Below are positions 11,775-22,773 of a DNA stretch of 64,000 nt, one piece after another. The first letter of the stretch is position 1. Every line of letters begins with the position of its first letter. The DNA is taken from positions 5,596,559 to 5,660,558 of the forward strand of contig SDUX01000004.1 of the NCBI GenBank assembly GCA_008729055.1. Reading direction: 5' to 3'. The notes under the pieces were generated by a model. That model did no database searches. It was given only the letters and a program-made list of their open reading frames with translations, and had not been told where the DNA came from. The translations under genes were made by a program, and so were the position numbers. The DNA is from Pyropia haitanensis. Taxonomy: Eukaryota > Rhodophyta > Bangiophyceae > Bangiales > Bangiaceae.

Positions 11775-12662
11775 GGGTTGGTGGTGGCGGCGGCGGCGGC
11801 GGCGGTAGCAGCGGCGGCGGTGGCGGTGGCGGGGCGCTCAATGGTGCCGTCGCGGGCCCGCCGCCGGCACCCGCCGCGGCGCCCGTGGAGCTAAACAAGG
11901 CGGGCAAGCCCAAGCAGAAGCGCTACCGCGCGTCGCCCGAGCAGCTCACGGAGCTGGTGACGGTCTTTGGGGTGACCGCCAGCCCGACGGCCGAGGCGCT
12001 CGCCGCGCTCGCCGCACGCATCGGCATGCCCCTGCAGTCGGTGGTGCTGTGGTTTAAGAACCGGCGGGCGCGGGTGCCGAACAAGGCCGGCGCCAAGGCG
12101 GCCAGTGGGGGGGGTGCCGCCGCCGCCGCGGCGGCTGGTGCGGAGCGGGCGGGCACCTCGGAGGCCGCGGCGGCTGCTGCGGCGGCCACCGCCGCGGCCG
12201 CTGCCACCGCGGCGGCGGCGGCGGCGCTCGCCGGCCGCCACGGCGGGCCGTATGACGCGGGCACCGACGGCATGGCGGCGGCCGGTGCGGGCGCGTATCC
12301 GCCGCCACCAGCCATGACGCTGGCAGCGCCCGGGGACCACCCGCTGGGCTGGACCCCGTCGGCGACGGGCTCGGACCGCTCCGCCGCGACGGCGGCACAA
12401 GAGGCTGCCCGAGCGGCGCTGGCCGAGGCGGGCCTCGGCGGCGCGTGCGGGCCAGGGGGGATGCTGGGCTTTGCGGGGGGGGGGGGGACGGCCTGCCGAT
12501 GGATCTAGGCGGACCCCCGCCGTCGCAGCCACCGCTGCTGCCGCCACCAGCGCCGCCACCGGCGCCGCTGCCACCGCTGGCCGCGCCCGTCGCCGGGGGG
12601 GGGGTGCCCCCGCCGCCGTACGTTGGCACTGCCCCGTTTGGCGCCGCCCCCGCCGCGGCAGA

Positions 12663-12699
<37 letters not shown>

Positions 12700-13178
12700 T
12701 CCAACGCGGCGGCGGCAGACACGGCCGAGTCCCAGGCGGCGGCAGCGGCAGCGGCGGTGATAGAGGCGGCCGGCGTCGGCGGTGGCGGCGGGGGGCTGGC
12801 CGGCGTCGGCGGTGGCGGCGGGGGGCTGGCCGCCGTCGGCGCGCCGCAGCCGGCGGCGCCGCCCAAGCGCGCGCCGCGGCCGGGCAAGCGCGCGCGCAAG
12901 GTGCCGCCGCTGCCGCCGTCGACCGCCAGTCGGGGAGCCGCCGCGGCGGCGGTCCCGGCTGCGCCCGCCGGTGCCGCCGCGGCCGCCCCCCACGGCGCTG
13001 CCAGTGGTGACAGTGCACCCGCCGCGCCGGTGTGGTATGGCGGCCGCCCGCCAGCTGGTGCCGGCGCGCCGGCGGGGACGCCGCCGCGGCCAGCGACGCC
13101 CGTGCCGGCGCCGCCACCCAAGCGGGCACGCACGTCCCGGGCGGGCAAGGGCAAGGCCGCCAAGGCGGCGGCAGCGGC

Positions 13179-13209
<31 letters not shown>

Positions 13210-13874
13210 GCAGCGGCGGCAGCGGCGTCGGCGCCGGCGCCGGCGGCGCAGGCGGGGTCGGCGGCAGCGCCAGCGCCAGCTGGGACCGCTGCGGGCGCCG
13301 CGCCACCGCCGCCACCGTCACGAGGGGCCAACAGCGGGGCATCTTCCGCGGCGAGCGCCCGCCCGCCGCCGGCGGCGCCCTCGTACGAGGCGCCACCCGT
13401 GGCGGCGCCCCCCCCCCCCCCCCGGCAGCAGCACCCACCGGGCGTGGTACCGCCGCGCGGGCGTTGCCGTCGCTGGCGCTCCCGCCCGGCCCCGGGGCGG
13501 GCTCGGGGGCGGCGGGGCGGGACTTTTGGGTGCCGTCGCCCGCGACGCCCGCCGCCGCGGCCGACGGGGGCTGGGCGGGTGGACGGCCCGCCGGGACGGC
13601 GGCCGCGGCGTCCAGTGCGGGGAGTGGTGGCGCCGTCGCCGCCGCGCCCGCGAGCATGCCCAGCCGGTCGCCGTCGCAGGCGCGCGGCGGCGGGCGCCCC
13701 GCGACGCGGTCGCCGACGCTGCTCGCTGGCGGCTTCTCGCCCGGCCCGCGGTTCAGCCCGCGGCTGCGCAACCTGGCGCTCCTCTCCGCCGCCGCCGACA
13801 GCACGTCGCGGGGGCTCGTCGCCGCCCCCGCGGGCGGCTGGGACGCGGCGTCGCCGCAGCCGCCGCGCGGGCGG

Positions 13875-13906
<32 letters not shown>

Positions 13907-15380
13907 GCTGCGGCAGTCGCCGCGGTTGCGCGAGCGGGCGCTTGCGACGGCCGCGGCGGGCGACGGCGTCGGCGGCGGCGCGGCGGTGCTGCTGTCGCTG
14001 GGCGGTGGCGGCGGCGGCGCCGGGGGGGTGCACTTTGAGGGCGCCGTTCCCGGGGGGGGGCGGGCGGTGGCGTGGGCGTGGGCGTCGCCGGCGGCCTCGG
14101 TCGCATGCCCCCGACGCCGCGTGTGAGCGCGCAGCGCGAGTACGTGGCGGGCGACGAGGTGGAGGTGCTCGAGACGGGCCGCGGCGTCGGCCGCGCCTGG
14201 GCGCCCGCCGTTGTCGTTGCGCGCGTGTCGGCGGAGCAGCCCTTTTCGCTTGGCTCGTCGGTGCACGTGACGCGGGGGGGCAAGGCGGGCGGCGCCGCCG
14301 CCGGCGTGGCGGCGGCGCTGCCGTTCACCCTCGGCGTCGGGCTGCCGCAGGCGCAGGCGGGGGGGGCGGCCGCTCGCGGACGCCCGACCGCCCCCGCCGC
14401 GGGGGGGCGGCGGCTGGCACCGCCGCCGCCGCCACCGCTGCGGCCGCCCGCGGGGCCGCCCCGCCGCTGCCGGCAGAGGCCAAGGCGGCGGCGGGCGCGT
14501 CGCCGCGGCCCGTCACCCGCTCCCTCCGCCGCTCCGTCTCGTTTGCCGACGCGGTGGCGCCCGCCGCCGGCGCCGCTGCCGGCGCCGCCGAGGCGCCCGC
14601 CACGCCGGGCGCGACGCCCGACGCGGAGCGGGAGGGGGGGGACGAGCGGGGGGGGGAGGGGGGGGGAGAGCCCGCCGCCGATGCCGGCGACGTCTCTGCC
14701 GCCGCGCGGACGCTGGTCGGCGTCGCCCGCCGGCGGCCGCGCGGCTCGACGGCCGTCTCGCCAGGGCTGCCGCCAATGGCGTCGCCCACCCCGCCGTCGG
14801 CGCGCCTGCTGTACCGCGTGCGGTACACGGGCGCCGACGGCGGCGGCGGCGGCGGCCGCGTCAGCGGCGGTGGCGACGGTGGGGTGGCGCCGTCTGCCGA
14901 CGGCGGTGCCGGCGGCGCGCGGGCCGGCCAAGAGGAGGTGGTGGCGGCCACCCGGCTGCGGCCTGCACCCCCGTCCGCGCCGTCGGGGGCGTCGGGCGGC
15001 AGCGGCGGCGGCGGCGCCCGCCGGTGGGCGCCTGAGATTGGCCACGCGGTCGAGGCGCGCGTCGCGGCGGCGTGGCTGGTCGGCGTCGTCCGCGGCGCGG
15101 CGCCGCGCAAGGGCTACCTCGTCTCGACGGATGGGCGGGCGGCGGGGTGGGTGCCGCGCGCCGCGCTGCGGCCGTACCAGATCTGGCGGGGGGGGGACGA
15201 GTGGGTGGTGAAGACCAAGCCGCCGATGGCGCTCGCGCGGCGGGCGGCCGCGGCGGGCGCGGCGGCGCCAGACGTGGCGTCCGCAGGGGGGGGGGGGGCA
15301 CCGCCCCGGATGGCAGCGGCGGGGGTGCGGCACCAGCTGCTGCGGCGGGTGCAAAGCGCCGTGCCGGCCAGGGAGATAGG

Positions 15381-15431
<51 letters not shown>

Positions 15432-15923
15432 GGTGGTGGGGGTGGCGGCGGCGGGAGCGGCAGCCCGCGGGCGCTCCGCAGCGCCAGTCGGGGCGGCGGG
15501 GCGGCCGACGGTGCCGAGCCGGCTGCCTCCCCGCCCGCGCCACGGACGCGGCAACGGGGCACCCGCCGCGGCCGCGGCGGGGCGGGGACCGCCAGCTCGT
15601 CGGACCGTGGCACCCGGTTGCCAACCGAAGGGGTGACCTCGCCTGGCGGCGACGATCACGGCGACGGCGATGACGATGGGGACGCCGATGGGGACGCCGA
15701 CGGGGACGGTGACGGGGACGGCGACGGCGACAGCGGCGACGGCGACGGCGACAGTAGCGCACCGCTACCGGCCGGCGCGTTACGCCCGTCGACGCGCCGT
15801 CGACGGCCCGCCAGTCGTGGCACGCCCGAGAGCAGCAGCGACTCGGCCGCGGCGGCCGCGGCGGCCGCGGCGGTCGTCGCGTCGGCCGCCGCCGCGGCGG
15901 TGGCGGCCGACGCGGCCACGTCA

Positions 15924-15964
<41 letters not shown>

Positions 15965-16160
15965 AGCGTCGGCGGCGGGCGACGGCGCGGCGGCGGCGGC
16001 GGCGCTGCCGCCGCGCGGCGGCGGCGGCCGCTTCGCGTCGGCCAAGCGCACGTCGCCGCGGCGGGCGGCGGCGGCGGGTGGCGCGGCGGCGGCGGCGGCG
16101 GGTGGCGCGGCGGGGCGGGTGCTGCCGGGCTCGGACGTGCGGTTAAGTACGCGCACGTGA
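10510..16160 (+). CDS. Homeodomain protein with tandem Agenet/Tudor-like modules (frame broken at G/C runs)
   Basis: Read as one gene across several frame breaks, each at or near a G/C run (about 10541, 10889, 11186, 11515, 11599, 12475, 13408, 14052, 14370 and the GGC tract near 15390). Order: proposed start ATGGGGGCCGGCGCG at 10510; Gly/Pro-rich head; polyGln/His block 11218-11470; homeodomain about 11911-12085 (RYRASPEQLTELV ... VVLWFKNRRAR, canonical length without a TALE loop); polyAla linkers with basic patches (KRAPRPGKRARK, KRARTSRAGKGK); a first Agenet-like module starting EYVAGDEVEVLE with RAWAPAVVVARV (about 14139-14230), whose second half YRVRYTG ... TRLRPAPPS lies at 14810-14975 after a long insert; and a second module 15019-15225 (WAPEIGHAVEA, WLVGVV, LRPYQIW). 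The tail is acidic and polyAla, and its final frame is uncertain. A nuclear DNA/chromatin-binding role is inferred. The homeodomain is clear; the Agenet call is by pattern. Confidence 0.7.
11218..11490 (+). repeat. CAG/CAA tract encoding polyGln-His
   Basis: Imperfect CAG, CAA and CAC repeats, in frame within the homeodomain gene. They give a long Gln-rich block with scattered His, Ala and Val, then a short polyAla run. It is a likely unstable microsatellite and a typical transcription-factor low-complexity domain. Confidence 0.9.
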
Positions 16161-17227
16161 GCCGCGGCGCGTGCGGCGCGTGCTGGGTCTGGTGGGGGGG
16201 GGGGGGGGGAGGTGGGTTGTTCCCGTCCCCACCCGCTGTGTGTCGCTACCGCGCGGGTGGACGCTGCGTCTCTGGCTGGCCTGTGGCCGTGGGGTCTCGG
16301 GGTTGGGGGAGGTGTGGTGTTCTTATTTTTTTTGGGCGAGGGCTGTGGGGTGGCTGCCGGTGGGCCGGGTGTCGGTGCGCGTCTCCCGTTTGTGGATTCT
16401 TGTGTTGTTTGTCGTCTTGTGCATCTCTTTTTTTCTGTCTGGTCTGTCGGGCGCGTTGCTGCACCTGCCGCGGCCGCGTGGAACGTTCCGCCCCTTCTCT
16501 TTCTTTTGTTCCCTGCTTCGCCACGGCCGCCGCTCCTCATGGGCAAGGAGGGGGGACGGGGGGTGGAACGGGGGGGCGGAGGTACCGCCACTGCCTCTGC
16601 CATTCTACCCTCCGACATGTGTCACGCCGCGAGCGACGGCCCACCACCGGCCGCAGGGGGGCAGCCCCACCGCCGCCGCCGCGCTGCTGCCGCTACTTCC
16701 GCCGCCGCCACCCCCACCGCCGCCGCCGCCGCTGCCGTCGGCCACCCGCCGGCGTCTGTTCAAACGGTAGTTCCGCGGGCGGGTGCGTGGCAGAAGGGGG
16801 GGGGGGGGGGCGCCATCCACACCCGACGGCATCAGTACGGATGGTGTCGGTGGGCGCCGCCGTCAGCCCACACGGGGCGGGCGGGATGAGACTCGCAGCA
16901 AAGATGGGGTGAGCGTTCAGCCACAGGCCAACTCTGAGTGGACGAATAGTGAGCCACGTGGCTGGCTGACACTAAAGCAGCGGGAGGGATGCGCGCAACA
17001 CGGACGTGACTGCGTCGAGGGACGGCCCGCCCGATTGTCGGACTTGTAGCGTCTGCGGCCGCGTATCCCCCCCGAGGCGCGTGGTCGCGGGCGGGCGGCC
17101 TGTCGACGCCATTGCCGCCGCAGTCGCCGTCCCTCCTACTACCCCCAACCCCCCCCCCCCCCCTATCCCGCCCTCCCTGTTTCTGGTGGACGCCCCCCGG
17201 GTGCTCCCCCCCGTGGTGGGGCCCGTC
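16161..17227. other. Intergenic region between homeodomain gene and SLY1
   Basis: The first half (16200-16520) is T- and G-rich on the plus strand (CTTGTGTTGTTTGTCGTCTTG), like a 3' untranslated region. The second half has poly-G (16797-16810) and poly-C (17149-17162) runs before the SLY1 start. An in-frame ATG at 17006 would extend SLY1 by 74 residues, but that extension is Pro-rich and unlike the family. No separate gene is seen. Confidence 0.5.
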
Positions 17228-19816
17228 ATGGCCGCGCCGGCCGAGCCGCGGCTGTCGGTCCTTGCGCGCCAGCGGGCGCTGCTGCTCGACATGCTCGACG
17301 CGGTCGGCGCGGCCGCCGACGCGGGCGGCGTCGCGGGCGCGCTCGCGCCGTACGCGCCCAACGGGAGGGCGGGTGCCGTCGGTGGCGGCTTTGGGGGTGG
17401 CGGCCAGGCCGGCAGCGGCGGCGGCGGCGGCGGCGGCGCGGGCGGCGGGGGCGCCCCCTTTTGGAAGGTCCTCGTCTACGACGCGCCCGCGCGCGACATT
17501 ATCGCGCCGCTGCTGCAGGTGTCGGACCTGCGTGCCCACGGCGTGACGCTCCACCTGTCGGCCACCTCCCCGCGGCAGGCCATCCCCGACGTACCCGCCG
17601 TGTACCTGCTGTCGCCGACGCCCGACAACGTGGCGCGCGTCGCGGCGGACGCGGGCGCCGGCCTCTACGACGGCCTCCACGTACACTGGACGTCGTCGCT
17701 GCCGCGGGAGCTGCTCGAGTCACTCGCCGATGCGGTCGCCCGCGCGGGCGTCGCCGCGTCCGCCGTGGCGACCGTCTACGACCTGTACGCCAACTTTTTG
17801 TCGCTCGAGCACAACCTCTTTTCACTCAACCTGCCGCCGTCGGCGGGGGCGGTCAAGGCCGGCGCGGCGGCCGCTGCGGCGGCGGCGGCCGACGGCCGGC
17901 CGCCGCCGCCGCCGCCCACCAGCGAGACGTTTGCGGCGCTGCACGCGGCGGGCGTTACGGACGGGGCGGTGGAGGCGGTCGTGTCGGCCATTGTCGACGG
18001 CCTCTTTTGTGTGTGCGCCACCCTCACGGCGGTGCCGATCATCCGTGCGCCGCGGGGGGGGGCGGCGGAGATGGTGGCCACCCAGCTCGACGCCCGCCTC
18101 CGCGAGCAATTACGCACCCGCAACAGCGTGCTCCTCCCCGACGTGCGTGGGGGGGGCGCGGCGCCGCCGGCGGGCACGGGCGCCACGGCCATGGCGCAGC
18201 CGGTGCTCGTCATCCTGGACCGGACGGTGGACCTGGCAGTGATGCTGCACCACGCGTGGACGTACCAAGCGCTCGCGTCGGACGTGCTAGGCGTGCGGCT
18301 CAACCGGGTGCAGGTGGCGGCGCCAGACGAGTCTGGTGGCGGCGGCGCGCCGCCGGCCGGCGCGGCCGCCACCCGCACGTACGATCTGGACGCGGCGCGG
18401 GACGAGTTTTGGGCGGCCAACGCGGACGCCCCATTCCCGGCCGTTGCGGACGCGGTCGCCGCGGCGCTCACCGAGTACCAGGCGGCCGTCGCGGACATTT
18501 CGCGCACCGCCGGCGCGGTGGGCGGCGGTGGCGGTGGCGGCGGCGGCGACGTGTCGCTCGACGCGGTCGCGGCGCGGCTGGACGCGACCGCGTCGGCGGG
18601 CGCGGGTGTTGGCGCGGACAAACTGGCCGCCGCGCTGACGCGGCTGCCCGCGCTGCGCAAGCGCAAGGCGCTCATTGACATGCACACGACGATCGCGATG
18701 GCGCTGCTCGAGGCCATCCACCGACGCGGCATTGACACGCTGTTTACAATGGAGGAGGAGCTGCTGGCGGTGGCGGGGAGCTCGGGCGGCACCGCCGCCG
18801 CGGCGGCCGCCGAGCCCGTCCGCGTCGCGCTTGACTGGGTGCGCTCGGGTGGCAGCGGCACGCGGGCGGGGAGCGGCACGGCGGCGGCCGCGGCGCCGCC
18901 TCGGGTGGCCGCCACCGACGGGGACCGCCTGCGGCTGGCGCTCATCGCCGCCCTCTGCGCGCCGGACGAGCGGCGGGAGGGGGCGCTGGAGGATGCGGCC
19001 GCCGCGCTGACCGCCGCGGGCGTCACCGACACGCGCGCGTTTTCGTTTGTGCGCGCCAACAAGCGCTTCACGCGGAGCGTGTCGGCGGCGGCTCTCGGGC
19101 CGGGCTCCAGCCTCGCCGCCGCCGCGGCCGCCGCCGGCTCGCCCGGCCACCGGCGGACGCTTACCAGCGACAGCCGCATCGGGCTGGGCAGCCCAGACGC
19201 GGACGTGGGCACGCGGCTGCTGTCCGGGTCGGCGTCGATGGCGTCGGCAGCGTCGGCGCTGGCGGCGTCGACGCAGCTCGAAAAGGTGGTGTCGTCGGCG
19301 GTGCAGCTGGGCGTGCAAGGCTTCCATACCGTCGCGGCCAACCTCAACAAGCGGCTGGCCAACGCGGCGGAGAAGGCGTGCGCTACGTCCCGCATCGTGG
19401 ACGCGCTCATGGGTGGCGACGGCCGCGGCGGCGGCGGCGGCGGCGGCAGCGGCGTCGGCGGCGGCGTCGGTGGCGGCGGCAGCGGCGGCGGCGACGCGGG
19501 CGCGCCGTCGCCAGCGGCGGCCGCGCTCGTCAGCGGGTATGGGTACTGGGACCCGCGGTCGCCACGGGGCGCGCGCCCCGCCGGGCGGCCGCGGCACCAG
19601 GACGCGATCGTGTTTATGGTGGGCGGCGGCAACTACGTCGAGTACCACAACGTGATGGAGCACGCGGGGCGGGGGGGGAATGGCAGCCGACGGGTGGTGT
19701 ATGGCGCCACCGAGATGATTACGGGCGACGCGTTTCTCGCGCAGCTGCAGGCCCTGGGGGGGCCGCCCCCGTCGGCGGCGCCGGCGGCCGCCGCGGCGCC
19801 CGCGGACGTTAGGTGA
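17228..19816 (+). CDS. SLY1: Sec1/Munc18-family protein SLY1 (SCFD1)
   Basis: A protein of 862 residues from the ATG at 17228. SLY1 is the SM protein that clasps the syntaxin-5/Sed5 SNARE complex and drives ER-to-Golgi vesicle fusion. Evidence: near the N-terminus FWKVLVYDAPARDIIAPLL followed by VSDLRAHGVTLHL and DVPAVYLLSPT is the SLY1-type opening; YDLYANFLSLEHNLFSLN follows; PVLVILDRTVDLAVMLHH is the central Sec1 motif; KRKALIDMHTTIAMALLEAI is conserved; and the C-terminal VFMVGGGNYVEYHNVM ... VVYGATEMITGDAFLAQL is diagnostic of SLY1 against VPS33 or VPS45. Length exceeds the usual ~640 because of Gly/Ala-rich inserts, including a (GGC)n stretch near 19425-19500. The frame is continuous with no introns. 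The upstream in-frame ATG at 17006 was rejected because family homology begins after 17228. Confidence 0.93.
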   Translation: MAAPAEPRLSVLARQRALLLDMLDAVGAAADAGGVAGALAPYAPNGRAGAVGGGFGGGGQAGSGGGGGGGAGGGGAPFWKVLVYDAPARDIIAPLLQVSDLRAHGVTLHLSATSPRQAIPDVPAVYLLSPTPDNVARVAADAGAGLYDGLHVHWTSSLPRELLESLADAVARAGVAASAVATVYDLYANFLSLEHNLFSLNLPPSAGAVKAGAAAAAAAAADGRPPPPPPTSETFAALHAAGVTDGAVEAVVSAIVDGLFCVCATLTAVPIIRAPRGGAAEMVATQLDARLREQLRTRNSVLLPDVRGGGAAPPAGTGATAMAQPVLVILDRTVDLAVMLHHAWTYQALASDVLGVRLNRVQVAAPDESGGGGAPPAGAAATRTYDLDAARDEFWAANADAPFPAVADAVAAALTEYQAAVADISRTAGAVGGGGGGGGGDVSLDAVAARLDATASAGAGVGADKLAAALTRLPALRKRKALIDMHTTIAMALLEAIHRRGIDTLFTMEEELLAVAGSSGGTAAAAAAEPVRVALDWVRSGGSGTRAGSGTAAAAAPPRVAATDGDRLRLALIAALCAPDERREGALEDAAAALTAAGVTDTRAFSFVRANKRFTRSVSAAALGPGSSLAAAAAAAGSPGHRRTLTSDSRIGLGSPDADVGTRLLSGSASMASAASALAASTQLEKVVSSAVQLGVQGFHTVAANLNKRLANAAEKACATSRIVDALMGGDGRGGGGGGGSGVGGGVGGGGSGGGDAGAPSPAAAALVSGYGYWDPRSPRGARPAGRPRHQDAIVFMVGGGNYVEYHNVMEHAGRGGNGSRRVVYGATEMITGDAFLAQLQALGGPPPSAAPAAAAAPADVR

Positions 19817-20041
19817 CGCGGCTGGCCGGCGGCCGGCTGGTGGCGTTTGGTCAATCCCACTTTTTGTTTCGGCGTGTGGTTGCCTGTCAGCGGGGCGGGG
19901 GGGTGACGCGGGGGGGGGGAAAGGAGAAGGAGGGCAGGAGGAGGCAGGGGAGGGGGAGTGGACGAACCAGGTTTGGGAGCGCCTACGAGCGGCTGCGTTG
20001 CTACGCGTGTTTGTACGGAGGGCGCGCGCCGCCGGGCGCCG

Positions 20042-21667
20042 TCACTTTTTCGGCCCGTGTCGCCGCAGCGGCCGCGGCGGGTTTGTCCTAGCGGCCGCCG
20101 CCGCCCGCCGCGAGCCGTCTCGTCCACCGCCCGCGCCGCAGCATCCCAGTGCACCGCCGTGGCGCCGTGCAGCGGGCCCGCGGGACGGGCGGCCGGCGCA
20201 CCCCCCCCCCCCGGCTGCCCCGCCGCGGCGGGCGCACGCGTCCACTCCCCTCCCCGTGGCGGGGGTGGATGTGGGCTCATCCCCCCCCCCCCCCTGCTGC
20301 TGCCACGGGAGCCCACCCCCCAGGTCGACGTTCCCCCCACACAGCACCACCCCCACCGCCCGGTGGCCGCGGCGCCCAAACGCCTCCCCCGCCGCGGCCG
20401 CCACGCCCACCGCCGCGGACGCCTCGACGACCAGCTTCAGCCGCTCCCACACGACGCGCATCCAGCGCGCCGTCTCGGCCTCTGGGACGACGAGCACCGC
20501 GTCGACATCGCCGCGCGCGAGCGCCGCCCACCCCGCCGCGCTCAGGTCGACGCGGAGCCCGTCTGCGGCGGTCGCCGCGGCGGCCGCCGGGTCGTTGGCC
20601 AGCCGCGTGCCCGCGGCGAGGGAGCGCGCCGCGGCGGCCGCCGCGGCGGGCTGCGCGCCGAAAATCCGCACGCGGCGGCCGGCGGGGGTGGCGCGGAGGA
20701 CCGCGCAGACGCCGGCGAGCATGGCGCCGCTGCCGACGGGCACGATGAGCGCGTCGAGGGGGACGGGCGCCTGGGAGAGGAGCTCCAGCGCGAGCGTCGC
20801 GTGGCCGGCAATGACGTCCGCCGAGCTGTGGGGGTCGACGAGGATACGCCGCGGGGTGGGGGTGGGCGGGGGGGGGGGGGAGTGACCATTGGCCACCGCC
20901 GCCGGTGGGGCGTAGCCGACACTCGCGGCGGCGGCCGCCGCCACGGGCGGCCGCGCCCCGTCCGCCCGCGGGGGTGACACCAGCGGCGGCAGCGGCGACG
21001 GCGGCGGCGGCGGTGGCGGCGGCTCGGCGTGCAGCAGCCGCTCGACGGCCGCGAGGCGGGCGGCCATGCCCGCCCCGCACGTCGTGATGACCCCGCCATA
21101 CGCCTTGATGGCCGCCCGCTTCACCGCCGCCGACGCGGCGGGGACGACAATGTGGGAGCGCGCGCCGACGGCGGCCGCCGCCGCCGCCACCGCCTGCCCG
21201 TGGTTGCCCGACGAGTGGGTGACAAAGGTCAGGTGGGTGCGGCTGCCACCGCCGCTGCCGCCGCCGCCGCCGGCCGCCGCCGGCGGTCGCCGCCCCCCCC
21301 CGGCGCCTCGCCCTTCCGCACCACCCCAGCCGCCACAGCCGCCACTGCCGCCACCGTCGCCACCGCCGCCGCCGCCGCCGCCGCCGCCACTGTTCTCCCT
21401 CGCTGCGGCGAGCGGCGGGCCACCCCCCCCCCCCCTCCCCCCCCCCCCCCCCTCCAGCCGCTCAATCGCCGCGGCGACAGCGTTGTAGGCGCCCCGAAAC
21501 TTGAACGACCCCGTCCGCTGCAGCGGCTCGGCCTTGAAGTAGAAGCGCGTCGCGCCGGCCGCCAGCGCCGCGTCGAGCGACGCGCACGTCAGCAGCGGCG
21601 TCACGTGCGCGACGCCGGCGAGACGGGCGGCAGCGGCCTCCACGTCGGCGAGCGTCACGGTGGCCAT
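20042..21667 (-). CDS. PLP fold-type II serine racemase / threonine dehydratase
   Basis: Start at 21667 (MATVTLADVEAAAARL). The PLP lysine is in RTGSFKFRGAYNAV (Lys56); the active-site HSSGNHGQAVA, the phosphate-binding loop VPVGSGAMLAG and the C-terminal VVLCGGNVDL are all in place. The enzyme should racemise or dehydrate serine, or deaminate threonine to 2-oxobutyrate. There is no ACT domain, so it resembles serine racemase or catabolic threonine dehydratase rather than feedback-controlled biosynthetic IlvA. Two long Gly/Pro-rich inserts (about residues 74-125 and 200-250) are unusual. As written, the frame runs about 80 residues past the family's end to 20042. If the C run at 20281-20294 lacks one base, as runs elsewhere seem to, the protein stops at 20277 just after GGNVDL. 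No plastid presequence is evident. Substrate cannot be decided. Confidence 0.85.
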   Translation of the reverse strand: MATVTLADVEAAAARLAGVAHVTPLLTCASLDAALAAGATRFYFKAEPLQRTGSFKFRGAYNAVAAAIERLEGGGGGRGGGGGPPLAAARENSGGGGGGGGGGDGGGSGGCGGWGGAEGRGAGGGRRPPAAAGGGGGSGGGSRTHLTFVTHSSGNHGQAVAAAAAAVGARSHIVVPAASAAVKRAAIKAYGGVITTCGAGMAARLAAVERLLHAEPPPPPPPPSPLPPLVSPPRADGARPPVAAAAAASVGYAPPAAVANGHSPPPPPTPTPRRILVDPHSSADVIAGHATLALELLSQAPVPLDALIVPVGSGAMLAGVCAVLRATPAGRRVRIFGAQPAAAAAAARSLAAGTRLANDPAAAAATAADGLRVDLSAAGWAALARGDVDAVLVVPEAETARWMRVVWERLKLVVEASAAVGVAAAAGEAFGRRGHRAVGVVLCGGNVDLGGGLPWQQQGGGGDEPTSTPATGRGVDACARRGGAAGGGGCAGRPSRGPAARRHGGALGCCGAGGGRDGSRRAAAAARTNPPRPLRRHGPKK

Positions 21668-21668
21668 G

Positions 21669-21700
<32 letters not shown>

Positions 21701-22474
21701 GCGAGCGGGGGGCGGGGTGGGGGACGGCAGACCCCCGCCCCGCTGCCGGCCGGCCGACCGAGGAGCGGACGCCACCGAGGGGGTTTTCTGGCATCGCCGG
21801 CATCGAGTAGAAAGTTTTTTCGAGACAGACCAATGGGCAGACGCGAGGGTAGAACCGCCGCGCGCCACGGCGTCCAATGGATGGACGACATCACGCAACC
21901 AAGAACGCGGGCCCCCAAAACACGAGTACAGAGTACTACTGTATTTTGATATATTTACAGGGCAACAGCAATCCCCTTCCCATGTACCATGAACGCTGCG
22001 GTACTTTCTGTACAGCGCCACCCTGTACACAACCAGCCCCGGGTGTACGGTACACACGCCACACCGCGGGGGGCGGCCGCAACGTGGCGTGGCGGCGCCG
22101 CGGCGGCAGCGAGCGGCAGCGCGTCCCTGTCAGAGCCGAGCGGCCGCCCCCATGAGCCGCCCGCCCGCCCGCTCCTGCGCAGCGACGGTGGCCGCTGGGC
22201 CGGCGCACCCCCCCCCAGCCTCCGCCCCCTCCCCAGGCCGACCGCCCCCAGCCTGGCAGGCGCGGCGGCCAGCCCGCGTGCAGCCAGTGGCCGCGCCAGC
22301 CAGTCCGCGACGGCCAGCCGCTTCTCCCCCGTCCCCGTCGTCGTCGTCCCCCCTCCTCTGCTGCGGCCCCCCCACTCTTCTCACCCCCTCCCCCGCTGCC
22401 TCCCCCCCCCCCCCAACCGCCTCGCCGCCCCTCCTTCCCCTGTGCGAGAAGCTTCCCCCTGCGCGCCTGGCGTC
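21668..22474. other. Divergent intergenic region (likely promoters)
   Basis: Lies between the minus-strand PLP enzyme and the plus-strand coiled-coil gene. It begins with a (GGC)n tract (21670-21700). An AT-richer segment at about 21915-22060 (TACTACTGTATTTTGATATATTTACAGG) contains repeated TGTAC motifs (TGTACAG, TGTACAC, GGTACAC). This is the likeliest shared regulatory region; no defined promoter element is claimed. Confidence 0.4.
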
Positions 22475-22715
22475 ATGGCTCCCCCGCCGCCGTCGGCCGT
22501 CTCGCGGCCGACGCTGCGGCGCGGCGCCTCGTTTGCGGCGCGGCCACCGGGTGCGGCCGCGCCTGGCGACGGCGGTGGCGGTCCTGGCGGTGCGGGTGGT
22601 GGCGGTAGCGGTCGTCGCAGCGGTGGCGGTGGTGGCGGTGGCGGTGGTGGCGGTGGCGGTGGCGGCGGCGCCGACAGCGGCGGCGACGCCTTCCGCGCCG
22701 CGTCCTTTGGCAGCG

Positions 22716-22773
<58 letters not shown>

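Noticed and set aside
17006..17227. N-terminal extension of SLY1
   Set aside because: Pro-rich and outside the family; it includes a poly-C run typical of leaders.
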